Shown here: one piece after another, positions 16,366-27,051 of the stretch
How positions within the stretch are numbered: position 1 is the first letter of the stretch
Layout of the letters: every line of letters starts with the position of its first letter
Source of the DNA: Minisyncoccota bacterium
GTDB lineage: Bacteria > Patescibacteriota > Minisyncoccia > Phycocordibacterales > UBA1006
Assembly: GCA_021209525.1 (NCBI GenBank)
Contig: JAJOIF010000007.1
Location: forward strand, 1 to 45,046
Direction of reading: 5' to 3'
Length of the DNA: 45,046 nt
Notes under the pieces: model-generated
What the model saw: only the letters and a program-made list of their open reading frames with translations
Databases searched by the model: none
What the model was told of the DNA's origin: nothing
Translations under genes and position numbers: made by a program

Positions 16366-19300
16366 ATGAAATCACCTAAAGAACATTTCACACCCAGCTC
16401 AATCTCTCTTCGCGTTGCTTCTCCAGAAGTAATTCGCGAATGGTCATCTGGGGAAATTCAAAAACCAGAAACTATCAACTACCGAACAGGGCGCAGCGAA
16501 CGTGGCGGGCTTTTCGATGAGCGTATTTTTGGTCCAGAAAAAGACTATGAATGTTATTGTAAAAAATATCGTGGTGTAAAATACCGAGGTATTATTTGTG
16601 AAAAATGTGGCGTTGAAGTAACTCGTGCTATCGTGCGTCGTGAACGTATGGGGCATATTGATCTCGCAGCACCTGTTTCTCATATTTGGTTCTTGCGCGG
16701 TATTCCATCACGCATGAGTCTCTTGCTCGATATTTCAATTACTAATCTTGAAAAAGTTATTTACTTTGCAGGGTATATTATTACTGAAGTATACGAAGAA
16801 GAAAAACAACGTGTCATTAAAGACATTGAGCAAGAATTTAAAGTAAAACTCAAAACACTTACCAATGAAGAAGATCGTGAAAAACTCCGTGACCTTTTTG
16901 CGCAAACCAAAAAAGATGTACTTGATCTCGTTCCGGGGCGCGTATTGTCAGAAATGGAATACAACAAATTCTCACTCCGTTTTTCAACAGTATTTGAAGC
17001 TGGTATTGGTGCCGAAGCAGTATACGAAATTTTCAAAAAACTTGATCTCGAAAAACTTGCAGCACATCTTACTCAAGAACTTGCTGATGCACGCAAAACA
17101 AATCGATCAAAAATTGAAAAGCGTTTGAATCTCGTACAGGCACTGTTGAAGTCAGGAACAAAGCCCGAATGGATGTTCTTGACCGTGCTTCCAGTTATCC
17201 CTCCAGCGCTTCGTCCTATGGTTGCTCTTGAAGGTGGGCGTCATGCGACATCAGACGTAAATGACTTGTATCGTCGTGTGATTAACCGCAACAATCGTCT
17301 CAAGAAAATGCAAGCAATTGGTGCTCCTGATGTTATTTTGCGTAATGAAAAACGCATCCTTCAAGAAGCGGTAGACTCATTGATTGATAACTCAATTCGC
17401 AAGCACTCAGGAGGAGCGGCTATGAGTCAGGCACAGCGTCGCAAATTGAAATCTCTCTCAGACAACCTCAAAGGGAAACAAGGTTTGTTCCGTCAAAACT
17501 TGCTCGGAAAACGTGTAGACTACTCAGGTCGTTCTGTGATTGTGGTGGGTCCTCGTCTCAAGATGCACCAATGTGGTTTGCCAAAACAAATGGCGCTTGA
17601 ATTGTTCCGTCCATTTGTTATTTCAAAAATTCTTGAGCGTGAACTCGCATTCAATATTCGTGGAGCAGGTAAATTGATTGAGGACACTATTCCTGAAGTA
17701 TGGGAAATCCTTGAAGAGGTTATTCAAGGACGCTATGTGCTCTTGAACCGTGCGCCAACATTGCACCGTCTCTCAATCCAAGCATTCCAACCAGTACTTA
17801 TTGAAGGAAAAGCGATTCAGGTACACCCTCTCGTATGTTCTGCATTTAACGCTGACTTCGACGGTGACCAAATGGCGGTTCACTTGCCACTTTCTCAAGA
17901 AGCACAGCGCGAAGCGCGTTACTTGATGGCGGCAAACAAGAACCTCTTGAAACCTCAAGACGGAGAGCCTATTGCAACACCATCTCAAGATATGATTCTT
18001 GGATGTTATTGGATGACCAAAATGGTAGAAGGCGCACGCGGTGAAGGGCGTATGTTCTCAAGCCCTAATGAAGCGATTACTGCCTATGATTTTGGCGCTG
18101 TTGATTTCCGTGCAAAAGTGAAAATCATGCCTACAGACAGTGAACGCTATACTGAATTTGAAGGCAAGCCATTTGAAACAACTATTGGACGCTTGCTCTT
18201 TAACAGTGTCATGCCAAAACAATATGGGTACATCAATCATGAACTCAAGAAAAAAGACTTAACTGCACTTATTCATGACCTGATTCAACACTTCGGTATT
18301 GATGAAACTGCAGTGGTGCTCGACAAAATTAAAGACTTTGGTTACAAGTATGTAACAATTTCTGGCACCACTATGGGTATGGATGAAATCATTGTGCCTG
18401 AAGAAAAAACAGCAATCATTGAAGAAGCGCGTACACGTGTTGCAGATCTTGATGCGCAATATGATGACGGTTTGATTTCGCTTGACGAACGCTACCGCAA
18501 GCGTATTGAAATTTGGGAAGGAGCAAAAATTTCTATTGAAAAAGTCATTCAAGAAAAACTTACCCAAGCTGAATCTATGTCTGACATGATTATCTCAAAA
18601 GCTCGCGGTACAATCAGTAACATGAGTCAGATGGCGGGTATGAAAGGGCTTATTGTGAACACACAAGGGCGTACTATTGACTTCCCAATTACACCATCAT
18701 ACAAAGAAGGATTATCACCTATTGAATACTTCATTACTACACACGGTGCGCGTAAAGGACTTACAGACACCGCTTTGAATACCGCAAAGGCGGGATACCT
18801 CACACGCCGTCTCGTTGACGTTGCGCAAGATATGGTGATTCGTGAACATGACTGTGGCACCAAAGAAGGATTTGTGGTTCGTAAAGAAAATATTGACGGA
18901 CTTGAGCGTTCTATTGCTATTAATATGTACGGTCGCGTACTTGCCGCTGACGCTGTCGCTGCAGATGGTTCTGTAGTTGCAACAAAAGGAACTTTGGTAA
19001 CCGCAGACATTGCACGCGCATGCGAAGCTCACGATGTAACTGAGGCGGTAGTATTTTCTCCGCTGACATGTGCAACACGTCATGGGCTTTGTGCAAAATG
19101 TTATGGTCTCGATATGGCACGTAACAACCTCGTCAAATTTGGAGAAGCTGTCGGAGTAGTTGCTGCGCAAGCTATTGGAGAACCTGGTACACAGCTCACA
19201 TTGCGTACCTTCCACGCCGGAGGGGTTACAGGACTCGACATTACTACAGGGCTTCCTCGTGTTGAAGAAATTTTTGAACGACGCATCCCTAAAAACCCAG

Positions 19301-19986
19301 CAGTAGTTTGTGAAATGGATGGGGAAGTGGTTGAAATCAGAACTGATGGAGACAAGAAAATTGTTGTGGTGCTCGGTAATGGTGCATCTCAAGGCAAGGA
19401 TGGCGATCAGCAAAAAGAATACATTGTTGGTTCACGTCGCATGATTGTGGTCAAGAAGGGAGATATGGTCCGTGCAGGACAATTGCTTACTGACGGTTCT
19501 GCGCACATTCAAGAAGTCTTTGACTTTGGAGGTGTCGAACTTGCTCAACGATACATCATTAACGAAATCAACAAAGTGTATGATATTCACGCCTCACCAA
19601 TTTCACCAAAACACATTGAAATTATTGTGCGTCAGATGTTCTCTCGTCGCAAAATTAAAAACCCAGGTGATACACCATTTACTACAGGTGAAGTGCTTGA
19701 ATACATTGAACTCTCTGAAGTAAATGAAAAAGTAAAAGCACAAGGTGGTACACCAGCGAAATCAGAAGTAGTATCTATGGGTATTACCGAAGTTTCTCTC
19801 AGTACCAAGTCATGGTTGTCATCAGCCTCATTCCAACACACAACACGCACATTGATTAACAATGCCGTGCATGGAGAAGAAGATATTCTTCGTGGTCTCA
19901 AGGAAAATGTTATTCTCGGAAATCTTATTCCTGCAGGAACAGGATTGTCACCAGAATTCATTACCGAAGATTTGGTTCAAGAATAA
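16366..19986 (+). CDS. rpoC: RNA polymerase beta' subunit
   Basis: Protein of 1206 aa. The N-terminal zinc-binding motif is intact ([11 protein letters not shown] then CEKC). The catalytic metal loop is [16 protein letters not shown]; the trigger-loop/bridge region, second zinc site ([13 protein letters not shown]) and C-terminal [16 protein letters not shown] motif follow. Both zinc sites are kept here, in contrast to DnaG and Tgt in the same window. Operon with rpoB. Confidence 0.98.
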   Translation: MKSPKEHFTPSSISLRVASPEVIREWSSGEIQKPETINYRTGRSERGGLFDERIFGPEKDYECYCKKYRGVKYRGIICEKCGVEVTRAIVRRERMGHIDLAAPVSHIWFLRGIPSRMSLLLDISITNLEKVIYFAGYIITEVYEEEKQRVIKDIEQEFKVKLKTLTNEEDREKLRDLFAQTKKDVLDLVPGRVLSEMEYNKFSLRFSTVFEAGIGAEAVYEIFKKLDLEKLAAHLTQELADARKTNRSKIEKRLNLVQALLKSGTKPEWMFLTVLPVIPPALRPMVALEGGRHATSDVNDLYRRVINRNNRLKKMQAIGAPDVILRNEKRILQEAVDSLIDNSIRKHSGGAAMSQAQRRKLKSLSDNLKGKQGLFRQNLLGKRVDYSGRSVIVVGPRLKMHQCGLPKQMALELFRPFVISKILERELAFNIRGAGKLIEDTIPEVWEILEEVIQGRYVLLNRAPTLHRLSIQAFQPVLIEGKAIQVHPLVCSAFNADFDGDQMAVHLPLSQEAQREARYLMAANKNLLKPQDGEPIATPSQDMILGCYWMTKMVEGARGEGRMFSSPNEAITAYDFGAVDFRAKVKIMPTDSERYTEFEGKPFETTIGRLLFNSVMPKQYGYINHELKKKDLTALIHDLIQHFGIDETAVVLDKIKDFGYKYVTISGTTMGMDEIIVPEEKTAIIEEARTRVADLDAQYDDGLISLDERYRKRIEIWEGAKISIEKVIQEKLTQAESMSDMIISKARGTISNMSQMAGMKGLIVNTQGRTIDFPITPSYKEGLSPIEYFITTHGARKGLTDTALNTAKAGYLTRRLVDVAQDMVIREHDCGTKEGFVVRKENIDGLERSIAINMYGRVLAADAVAADGSVVATKGTLVTADIARACEAHDVTEAVVFSPLTCATRHGLCAKCYGLDMARNNLVKFGEAVGVVAAQAIGEPGTQLTLRTFHAGGVTGLDITTGLPRVEEIFERRIPKNPAVVCEMDGEVVEIRTDGDKKIVVVLGNGASQGKDGDQQKEYIVGSRRMIVVKKGDMVRAGQLLTDGSAHIQEVFDFGGVELAQRYIINEINKVYDIHASPISPKHIEIIVRQMFSRRKIKNPGDTPFTTGEVLEYIELSEVNEKVKAQGGTPAKSEVVSMGITEVSLSTKSWLSSASFQHTTRTLINNAVHGEEDILRGLKENVILGNLIPAGTGLSPEFITEDLVQE

Positions 19987-20001
19987 GTCCATGAAAGACG
20001 C

Positions 20002-20032
20002 AAAAACCACCACATAGTATGTGGTGGTTTTT
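20002..20032 (+). terminator. Rho-independent terminator after rpoC
   Basis: Perfect 14-bp stem AAAAACCACCACAT / ATGTGGTGGTTTTT with loop AGT. Confidence 0.93.
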
Positions 20033-20067
20033 GGTATATACGCATTCTGGGGACGTAATACACGGTG

Positions 20068-20096
20068 GTGACAAAAGAGCATATTCGTGATAGAAT
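20068..20096 (+). promoter_or_regulatory. dnaG-rpoD promoter, predicted leaderless
   Basis: GTGACA (20068-20073), 17-base spacer, TAGAAT (20091-20096), then six bases to the dnaG ATG at 20103. Confidence 0.7.
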
Positions 20097-20102
20097 CACT
20101 CT

Positions 20103-21854
20103 ATGTCATCAGATGTTGAACGTATCAAAGAGCGCTTGTCTATTGTGGATGTGGTGAGTCCTTATGTAAAATTAGAAAAATCAGGCAAGACCTATAAAGG
20201 CAAATCTCCTTTTACCACTGAACGCACTCCTTCTTTTTTTGTGTCTCCGGAGACCAATCTCTTTCATTGTTTTTCATCTCAGAAAGGGGGTGATATTTTC
20301 ACATTTATTCAAGAGGTTGAGCATGTTGATTTTCGTGGAGCACTCGCACTTCTTGCTGAAAAAGCAGGTATTACACTCAATACGCTCGACAAAAAAGAAA
20401 ATGACGAAAAGACCACGCTCTATGCAATTATGGATGCAGCTGCGCGATTCTATGAAGTGCAATTACGCAAAGACGCTGACGCTGTTGCGTATCTTACAGG
20501 GCGCGGACTCACCAAAGAAACTATTGCTGATTTCCGTATTGGATACGCTGGTACTGATTGGCAGCACCTCTATAATTTTTTACGCTCAAAAGGATATACT
20601 GACACACTCATTGAAAAGGCAGGTCTTGCTCTGCAGGGTAAGCGAGGTATGTATGACCGATTTCGTGAAAGAATCATGTTTCCTATTGCTGATAGTCAGG
20701 GACGCATTGTTGCTTTCACAGGAAGAATTTTTGTCAAAGAGAGTTCTGTGACAGACCCTACACAAACAGGTAAATACATCAATAGCCCAGAAACTCCCAT
20801 TTATCACAAATCACATATTCTGTTTGGTTATGATCGCGCCAAGAAAGCCATGATGGAACACGATGTCTGTATTGTGGTAGAAGGGCAAATGGATGTGATT
20901 ATGTCGCACCAGGCAGGTGTGCGCAATACTGTAGCGCTTTCAGGCACAGCGCTCACAGAGTATCATATAGGATATATACAACGTTTTGTTGATACGGTTG
21001 TTTTTGCTCTTGATGCAGACAAGGCAGGTATTGAAGCTACTAAAAAAAGTGCGCGACTCGCATATGCTGCCGATATGTCTGTTTCAGTGATTCCTATTAC
21101 TCACGGTAAGGATCCTGCTGATATGATTGCCGATAACCCACAAGATTGGATAGAGGCACTATCTCACCCTGTTTCATATATTGAGTATCGTTTGAGCACG
21201 CTGCAGAGCATTGATGATCTTAAGAAAAAAAACACATTAGTCCACCAAGATATTTTTCCTTTTATTGAGGTTATGAAAAGCGACATCATGAAAGACGATG
21301 CGCTACAAAAAGTCAGTCATATGCTTCGTGTCACCCATGATGCCGTACGCAATGATTTTGCTTCATGGCAAGCAAAAAACCCCGAAGAACGTATTGTGTC
21401 TTCGCAAAGTGCCCATGCAACCAAAAACCAAGGTTTTGATATGTATGAATCCATTCATCCTCTTGAGCGGGATATTTTAGGTATTTTAATATGGAAAAAA
21501 ATACAAGGAAAAGATGTGTTTCCTCATGAAAAATACCTTACGGAATATAAAAATCTAGTTGGAGAAGCTTGGTTTGAGCAAGCGTGGGCTCGGGCAGAGA
21601 AATACGCAAATCGCTTGATTTTTGACATAGAATTAAGGTATGATGGGGATTCACAGGACAGTGTTGAGCGCGATCTCCGAGAGCTTTTGCGGCAAGCTGC
21701 GCTCAAGAAATGGGAGAAAGAACAGCGCCGTATCATTGAAGAATTACGCCATATTGAACAATCAGGTGATGAAGAAGCCTCTCAGAAGCTTCTTGATACA
21801 TATCAATCTATTACTCAAACTATCAACAAACTCAAAGAAGAATTATCTTCATAA
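20103..21854 (+). CDS. dnaG: DNA primase with degenerate zinc motif
   Basis: Protein of 583 aa that makes RNA primers for replication. The N-terminal CHC2 fold is recognisable ([30 protein letters not shown]), but the ligands at positions equivalent to E. coli Cys40, His43 and Cys64 are Ser35, Thr38 and Ser59; only Cys56 remains. The TOPRIM core is intact ([38 protein letters not shown]). The C-terminal helical part is expected to bind DnaB. rpoD follows 5 bases after the stop, the reduced macromolecular-synthesis operon without rpsU. Confidence 0.95.
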   Translation: MSSDVERIKERLSIVDVVSPYVKLEKSGKTYKGKSPFTTERTPSFFVSPETNLFHCFSSQKGGDIFTFIQEVEHVDFRGALALLAEKAGITLNTLDKKENDEKTTLYAIMDAAARFYEVQLRKDADAVAYLTGRGLTKETIADFRIGYAGTDWQHLYNFLRSKGYTDTLIEKAGLALQGKRGMYDRFRERIMFPIADSQGRIVAFTGRIFVKESSVTDPTQTGKYINSPETPIYHKSHILFGYDRAKKAMMEHDVCIVVEGQMDVIMSHQAGVRNTVALSGTALTEYHIGYIQRFVDTVVFALDADKAGIEATKKSARLAYAADMSVSVIPITHGKDPADMIADNPQDWIEALSHPVSYIEYRLSTLQSIDDLKKKNTLVHQDIFPFIEVMKSDIMKDDALQKVSHMLRVTHDAVRNDFASWQAKNPEERIVSSQSAHATKNQGFDMYESIHPLERDILGILIWKKIQGKDVFPHEKYLTEYKNLVGEAWFEQAWARAEKYANRLIFDIELRYDGDSQDSVERDLRELLRQAALKKWEKEQRRIIEELRHIEQSGDEEASQKLLDTYQSITQTINKLKEELSS

Positions 21855-21859
21855 TACAT

Positions 21860-23098
21860 ATGCCTACTCAAAAGAAAAAAGCCACAACTAAAAAGGTTGC
21901 CCCTAAAAAAGTAGTCAAAAAAGCTGCTCCCAAAAAAGCGCCAGTCAAAAAAGTTGTTTCAAAAACCAAAGAAGTGTCTACAAAACATGCTCCTAAAAAA
22001 GTCCGTCACAGCAATGCTCGTCTCGAAGAAATTGAACAAAAAATTCAAGAACTTATCACCAAAGGAAAAAAGCGTCGCTTCGTAACCTATGATGACATTC
22101 TCAAAGCATTTCCTGACGCAGAAGATGATGTGATGTTCATTGATGATTTGTATGTGCGTTTTGATGAGTCTGGTATTGATGTGCTTGATTCAGGTAATTT
22201 GCTTGATTTTGATAATAATGACGAGGACTTGTTCAAGACAGGTACTAAATATGATCGCGAAGCAAGTACTCATGATTCTATTCAAATCTATCTCAAGGAA
22301 ATAGGGAAGTACCCACTCATTAAAGGTCATCAAGAAAAAGAACTTGCGCAACGTATTGAGCAGGGTGACGAGGAAGCAAAAAATCTTTTAGCGCGCGCTA
22401 ACTTGCGCTTGGTGGTTTCTATTGCTAAAAAATATGTTGGACGCAGTCCTGATCTTACCCTCCTTGACCTTATTCAAGAAGGGAACTTAGGTCTTTTTAA
22501 GGCTGTTGAAAAATTTGATTGGTCAAAGGGTTTCAAGTTTTCTACATATGCGACATGGTGGATTCGTCAATCTATTACACGAGCACTCGCTGATCAATCT
22601 CGTACGATTCGCATTCCTGTGCACATGGTTGAAACTATTTCAAAATATAAACAAGTTATGCGACGTTTGACGCAAGATTTGGGACGCCATCCACTCCCCG
22701 AAGAAGTTGCTATGGAAATGGATCTTGATGTTTCAAAAATTCACATGATTGACAAGATTAATCAAGATACTATGTCGCTTGAAGAACCTATTTCAAATGA
22801 CAGTGATGAAAAATCAACACGCGGTGAATTTATTGCAGATACCAAAATCCCAAGTCCTATCCAAGACGCTTCAACACGTATTTTGATTGATCAAATTCAT
22901 GAAATTTTGAATGACCTCACTGACAAAGAACGCAAAATTATCGAAATGCGCTACGGGCTCCTTGATGGTATTAACCACACTCTTGAAGAGGTAGGGAAAC
23001 AGTTTGGGGTAACACGGGAACGTATTCGTCAAATCGAATCAAAAGTACACGACAAAATGCGCATGAATGAAAAAATTCAAAAATTGCGCGATTATTAA
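21860..23098 (+). CDS. rpoD: Primary sigma factor RpoD with Lys-rich N-terminal tail
   Basis: Protein of 412 aa. Residues 1 to about 52 are a Lys/Ala/Pro-rich tail with repeated PKK units, like histone H1 tails. Region 1.1-like segment ([20 protein letters not shown]), region 2 ([42 protein letters not shown]), region 3, and region 4 ([20 protein letters not shown]) follow. It would recognise the TTGACA/TATAAT-like promoters seen throughout the window. Co-transcribed with dnaG. Confidence 0.96.
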   Translation: MPTQKKKATTKKVAPKKVVKKAAPKKAPVKKVVSKTKEVSTKHAPKKVRHSNARLEEIEQKIQELITKGKKRRFVTYDDILKAFPDAEDDVMFIDDLYVRFDESGIDVLDSGNLLDFDNNDEDLFKTGTKYDREASTHDSIQIYLKEIGKYPLIKGHQEKELAQRIEQGDEEAKNLLARANLRLVVSIAKKYVGRSPDLTLLDLIQEGNLGLFKAVEKFDWSKGFKFSTYATWWIRQSITRALADQSRTIRIPVHMVETISKYKQVMRRLTQDLGRHPLPEEVAMEMDLDVSKIHMIDKINQDTMSLEEPISNDSDEKSTRGEFIADTKIPSPIQDASTRILIDQIHEILNDLTDKERKIIEMRYGLLDGINHTLEEVGKQFGVTRERIRQIESKVHDKMRMNEKIQKLRDY

Positions 23099-23118
23099 TT
23101 TTTTATAGCATATTCTCT

Positions 23119-24372
23119 ATGGCACTCTGGCTTCTTATTCTCCTCTATACACTCGCTTTCTTCTCCTTGTATACGCAAGTGTTTTTCCTCTTGTCGTATT
23201 TAGAAAACAGAGATATTATGAAAAAACAAGAACAGCGCCGTGTTGCTGATGAGGATCTGCCAGCGGTAACCATGATTGTGCCGTGTTGGAATGAAGAAGC
23301 GTCAGTGTATGATTCTATCCAGTCAATTTTTGATATTGATTATCCTATGGATCGCTTCCATGTAATTGCTGTTGATGACGGAAGTACTGATAATACGTGG
23401 CAAGAACTACAGCGCTTTGCAGGTGATGCGCGCATCACCTTGCTTCAAAAAGAAAATGGTGGCAAACACAGTGCACTTAACTTCGCTATTCCTCATGTGA
23501 CTACACCGTATATGTGCTGTATTGACGCAGACACCACTTTTGAACCTCAATCATTGCGAGAGCTCGTTACCTATGCTGTTTTTGAGCCAGAAGTCGCTGC
23601 TGTTGCGGGGACCGTACTCATTAAAAAGCCGTCAACTATTTTCCAGATGGCACAAAATATTGAATACCAAATGTTCGCATTTAATAAAAAAGTACTTGGT
23701 TTGTTGCACGGAGTCCTTGTAGCGCCTGGAGCATTTTCTCTGTTCAAGACTCAGGTGGTGCGAGCAGTGGGAGGGTATCGTCAAGCACACAACATGGAAG
23801 ATCTTGAGCTCACGTATCGTCTTCAGGTGCATGGGCATCGTGTTGAGCATTGTCATAGTGGTATTGCGTATACCACCGGACCGCGTACCCTCAAAGCGCT
23901 TTTCAAGCAGCGTATGCGTTGGAGTTATGGATTTTTACACAATACCAGAGATTACAAGTACGCAATCTTCAATAAGTCATACGGAAGTTTCGGTGTCTTT
24001 ACGTTACCTATGAGTCTCTTTGCATACGTGGTGGTAGTGGTGCTCTTTTTCTTGAGTTGGTACTATTTCATCAATTTTTTTGTTGATGCAATAACCTTGA
24101 TTCGTTTGGCGGGCATGAGCGCATTCGCGGGATCTTTAGTGAATTTTGACTGGTTCTTTATAAACACTCAAGCCTTCTTCTTTTTAAGCTCTCTCATGGT
24201 TATTATTGTGGTGGCGACCATCTTGCTTGGGCGCAAGACATCAAAATTACCTATGCTCTCTCACATTGGTCATGTTGTTTGGTTTTTTGGTCTCTATAAC
24301 TTACTTGCACCATTTTGGATTATGAGTTCTATACTGAATGTGATTCGTTCTCATCAGCCGTCATGGCGATAA
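23119..24372 (+). CDS. Membrane family-2 glycosyltransferase
   Basis: Protein of 417 aa resembling processive GT2 enzymes such as poly-N-acetylglucosamine or chitin synthases. One N-terminal membrane segment (residues about 3-25), then the GT-A domain: VTMIVPCWNEEASV, AVDDGSTDNTW, CIDADTTFEP (DxD metal site), EDLELTYRLQ (catalytic Asp region) and QRMRWSYG (QxxRW product-binding motif). Three to four membrane segments follow from about residue 295. The motif set supports processive polysaccharide synthesis at the membrane; the sugar is not predictable. It lies 20 bases after rpoD. Confidence 0.85.
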   Translation: MALWLLILLYTLAFFSLYTQVFFLLSYLENRDIMKKQEQRRVADEDLPAVTMIVPCWNEEASVYDSIQSIFDIDYPMDRFHVIAVDDGSTDNTWQELQRFAGDARITLLQKENGGKHSALNFAIPHVTTPYMCCIDADTTFEPQSLRELVTYAVFEPEVAAVAGTVLIKKPSTIFQMAQNIEYQMFAFNKKVLGLLHGVLVAPGAFSLFKTQVVRAVGGYRQAHNMEDLELTYRLQVHGHRVEHCHSGIAYTTGPRTLKALFKQRMRWSYGFLHNTRDYKYAIFNKSYGSFGVFTLPMSLFAYVVVVVLFFLSWYYFINFFVDAITLIRLAGMSAFAGSLVNFDWFFINTQAFFFLSSLMVIIVVATILLGRKTSKLPMLSHIGHVVWFFGLYNLLAPFWIMSSILNVIRSHQPSWR

Positions 24373-24427
24373 GCATATCAAGAACTCATCACTTACAACA
24401 TAGTATTATACGTATAACTTTTTATTT

Positions 24428-25135
24428 ATGGAATCATCAGCACAACGTTACATCGCAGTTTTCATTATCACGCTCACTATTTTTGGTCTGGCATTTTTTG
24501 CAAGCACAGTGCTTGGCAACAAGAAAATTGAACAAATCACCAATGCACAACAAGATATTAGTCTTGAAATTTTATCTACAGAAACACGGTACGCACTTCT
24601 CGGTTCATCATCATGCGAATACAAAATTCAAAACGAAAACTTTGAATTCAGCTTGAATCAAGAACTCAATGATTTGGCGCGCCGTGTCAAATTCCTTGAA
24701 AGTGAATTAGGAGGGAATAATAGAACAGTGCAACAACTCAAGAAGCAATACAACTTACTACAAATCAAAGATTACTTGCTCTGGCGAGATATCCAAGCCG
24801 AGTGCGGAGAGCAAATGGTTTCTATTCTGTACTTCCATGAACCTAATTGTCGTCGATGTCAAAACCAAACGGTTATTTTAGATGAGCTGGTAAAGATGTA
24901 TCCCGAAGTACGTATCTATTGGTTTGATCGTGATTTGGCAACACCCGCTGTAGAGACACTCGTAGCTATGTTTGGTATTAAAAAATCACCAAGTATTGTG
25001 ATCGAAGGGCAGGTGATTACTGACTTTATGCGCGTAGAAGATTTTGAAAATTATTTCCCTGAGTGGCTTTTGGAAAAATATGCACCAGCACCAGCGCCAG
25101 AAGAAGATAGTGTATCCGAAGAGGGAAGTAATTAA
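24428..25135 (+). CDS. Membrane-anchored thioredoxin-like protein
   Basis: Protein of 235 aa. One N-terminal membrane helix (residues about 8-28), a coiled-coil-like charged region (about 65-110), then a thioredoxin-like domain with active-site pair CRRC in YFHEPNCRRCQNQTVIL and a cis-Pro-type SPSIVIEG segment. The C-terminus is acidic with a short PAPAPEED stretch. The orientation suggests that the redox domain faces outside. It could help oxidise or isomerise disulfides in secreted proteins. The exact role is inference; it ends at a shared terminator. Confidence 0.78.
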   Translation: MESSAQRYIAVFIITLTIFGLAFFASTVLGNKKIEQITNAQQDISLEILSTETRYALLGSSSCEYKIQNENFEFSLNQELNDLARRVKFLESELGGNNRTVQQLKKQYNLLQIKDYLLWRDIQAECGEQMVSILYFHEPNCRRCQNQTVILDELVKMYPEVRIYWFDRDLATPAVETLVAMFGIKKSPSIVIEGQVITDFMRVEDFENYFPEWLLEKYAPAPAPEEDSVSEEGSN

Positions 25136-25147
25136 TATAACCATAAG

Positions 25148-25178
25148 AAAAACCGACACATACCGTGTCGGTTTTTTT
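25148..25178. terminator. Rho-independent terminator between convergent genes
   Basis: CCGACAC-ATACC-GTGTCGG (25153-25171) flanked by A5 and T7. It serves the thioredoxin-like gene and possibly the convergent membrane gene. Confidence 0.9.
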
Positions 25179-25194
25179 GTAGAGAAGTGCGGTA

Positions 25195-25854
25195 TTATGA
25201 TGCTGTAATCATAAGCAGCAATATGCCGAGTCCTATGTACATGATTTGTATAAGAAATGCGGTAAGCATATCTAAATTAGTGAGTGAATATTTCTCATAA
25301 GAAACATCGCGATCTTCTGCAGGTGCAGCAGATGATCCTCTCAAGTATTTGTTGGTGTGCGTGAGTCGTGGCAAAAATTCTGTATACCTCTTCTCGAGAT
25401 ATAGTTGATAGAGGCGATATTTATACGCCTCAATTCTGGTGGTCACGATTTTGTGCTTCTGAATTTTTGTAACCACGAGACCGAATATGATGCCTATGCA
25501 TATGATTACCAATTTCTTTGTGGTAGTTACATCAGGGAGTAGTGCACCTGAAATAACCGAGGACGTAATAATGAGTGTTGCCCATTGTAGGCGCGCAGAT
25601 GCTTCTACGCGATACGCTCCTTTTGCAAGAGCTCTTTTCTCAAATTCATCATACAAGATACGCACATCACGCGAGCGGGGTAGACGATCCCATTTTCCAA
25701 AAAATATACAAGGACATTCAGTGTAATTGTTTTCATTACAAAAATTATTAAATTTGTTTTTGTATGACTGTAAGAGATTCGTTGAATCTTTGTTGAGCCA
25801 TGTGAGGAATTCGTATATCAAATGTATTGGTATACCAGAAAGTTTTTTGATCAT
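25195..25854 (-). CDS. Membrane protein of unknown function (three predicted TM segments)
   Basis: Protein of 219 aa. The N-terminal 80 residues are soluble, with a Cys-containing stretch (CNENNYTECPC). Two membrane helices lie close together (about residues 92-107 and 112-128), followed by a basic, helical, Tyr-rich segment (TTRIEAYKYRLYQLYLEKRY) and a third helix at the C-terminus. The two-helix hairpin plus trailing helix is reminiscent of SLATT-type membrane effectors, but no motif makes that certain. The upstream sequence (25855-25930) is very AT-rich. I cannot assign a function. Confidence 0.65.
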   Translation of the reverse strand: MIKKLSGIPIHLIYEFLTWLNKDSTNLLQSYKNKFNNFCNENNYTECPCIFFGKWDRLPRSRDVRILYDEFEKRALAKGAYRVEASARLQWATLIITSSVISGALLPDVTTTKKLVIICIGIIFGLVVTKIQKHKIVTTRIEAYKYRLYQLYLEKRYTEFLPRLTHTNKYLRGSSAAPAEDRDVSYEKYSLTNLDMLTAFLIQIMYIGLGILLLMITAS

Positions 25855-25937
25855 GGTATAAAAATTTTAAGGTGAATGTATATTTGAATTTAAACATATA
25901 TACATATAAAAGTCAAATTTTATGTAGTTTTTATATA

Positions 25938-26013
25938 TGGAGCCAGAAAGGAGACTCGAACTCCTGACCTACCGCTTACAAGGCGGTTGCTCTACCAACT
26001 GAGCTATTCTGGC
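25938..26013 (-). tRNA. tRNA-Thr (anticodon TGT)
   Basis: On the minus strand a full cloverleaf is readable: acceptor GCCAGAA / TTCTGGC, D-arm GCTC-AGTTGGTAGA-GC region, anticodon stem ACCGC / GCGGT with loop CTTGTAA (anticodon TGT, reads ACA), and T-arm AGGAG-TTCGAGT-CTCCT. The 3' CCA is encoded in the DNA. Discriminator base is T. Confidence 0.96.
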
Positions 26014-26027
26014 AAGGACTATATCCC

Positions 26028-26399
26028 TTAGGATATAGTATCGTCTTGGTTCATTTTATTTGCAAGTGATGACTCAGGCACTTGTCCTTTTGTCATGTCT
26101 TGTTCTTGAGTATCAATATTTTTGAGGATTTGTGTAATCACTGATCGCACAATCATACGTAGACGGTGGGTAAGTGCGCGATACAAGCCAAGACCCGTAT
26201 ACACACTTTTCTTGATGCATGACTGAGACCATACTTGGAGCGGCATCACTATGTCATCATGAATCGTCTTGCTCGTTATTATATGCCAATCGCTCCTTTT
26301 TTTCAAGAGGTCAGGGTTGTTGCGCACATGTATGATTTGCCATACAATCAGCCCGATGATTCCTGCGAGTGACACAAAGAATATAATACTCATTACCAT
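26028..26399 (-). CDS. Small single-pass membrane protein, unknown
   Basis: Protein of 123 aa with one strong N-terminal membrane helix (IIFFVSLAGIIGLIVWQII, residues about 4-23) followed by a basic, hydrophilic tail with no motif I recognise. It begins 19 bases after the tsf stop and is probably part of the rpsB-tsf transcript. The tRNA-Thr lies 14 bases beyond its stop, so one transcript might include it. A second ATG two codons downstream is an alternative start. Confidence 0.6.
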   Translation of the reverse strand: MVMSIIFFVSLAGIIGLIVWQIIHVRNNPDLLKKRSDWHIITSKTIHDDIVMPLQVWSQSCIKKSVYTGLGLYRALTHRLRMIVRSVITQILKNIDTQEQDMTKGQVPESSLANKMNQDDTIS

Positions 26400-26418
26400 A
26401 TACTCTATATAGTAGCCT

Positions 26419-27018
26419 TTATTCCTCTAAAAGTCCATAGCGCACAAAGCGGCCTACTGATACTTTTTCTCCAAGTTTTTGAATTGCTTCTTCGATGAGT
26501 ACACCAACAGTGACGTCTGGATTTTTTACGAATGGTTGCTCAAGGAGTGTTTGACTTGCAAGGTAATCATTGAGTTTGCCTTCAAGAATTTTTGCGCGCA
26601 CCTCTTCGCTCTTGTCGGTGAGGGCTGCAACTTCTTCTGCAAAGAGTGCTTGCGCTGCGGCAAGTGATTCTTCTTTGATTTCTTCGCGAGAAATATAGCG
26701 TGGCTGCATTGCGGTAATGTGCATAGCAATATTATCTGCAAGTGCTTTGAATTCGCTATTATTTGCAACGAAGTCAGTTTCACAATTGAGTTCCACAAGT
26801 GTTCCTACAGTATTATTGCTGTGAATGTATGAACAGATAATACCTGCGCCGAGTTCGCGATCTGCTTTCTTGCTCGCTGCTTTTGCAGAAAGTTTGCGCA
26901 GGATAAGCTTTGCTTTTTCCATGTCGCCTTCAGCTTCTTCGAGGGCGTTTTTACATTGCATAACAGATACGCCTGTTGCGTCACGTAATGCTTTGATGTC
27001 TTCGGTGGTAATATTCAT
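26419..27018 (-). CDS. tsf: Elongation factor Ts
   Basis: Protein of 199 aa, the nucleotide exchange factor for EF-Tu. The UBA-like N-terminus (ITTEDIKALRDATGVSVMQCKNALEE) and the core domain motif (ELNCETDFVANNSEF), which inserts between EF-Tu helices, are present. It is short compared with E. coli (283 aa) and has one compact core subdomain, as in many reduced bacteria. It follows rpsB by 33 bases. Confidence 0.97.
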   Translation of the reverse strand: MNITTEDIKALRDATGVSVMQCKNALEEAEGDMEKAKLILRKLSAKAASKKADRELGAGIICSYIHSNNTVGTLVELNCETDFVANNSEFKALADNIAMHITAMQPRYISREEIKEESLAAAQALFAEEVAALTDKSEEVRAKILEGKLNDYLASQTLLEQPFVKNPDVTVGVLIEEAIQKLGEKVSVGRFVRYGLLEE

Positions 27019-27051
27019 AAAGAGTATTAAGATTATAATAAATAAAATCGA

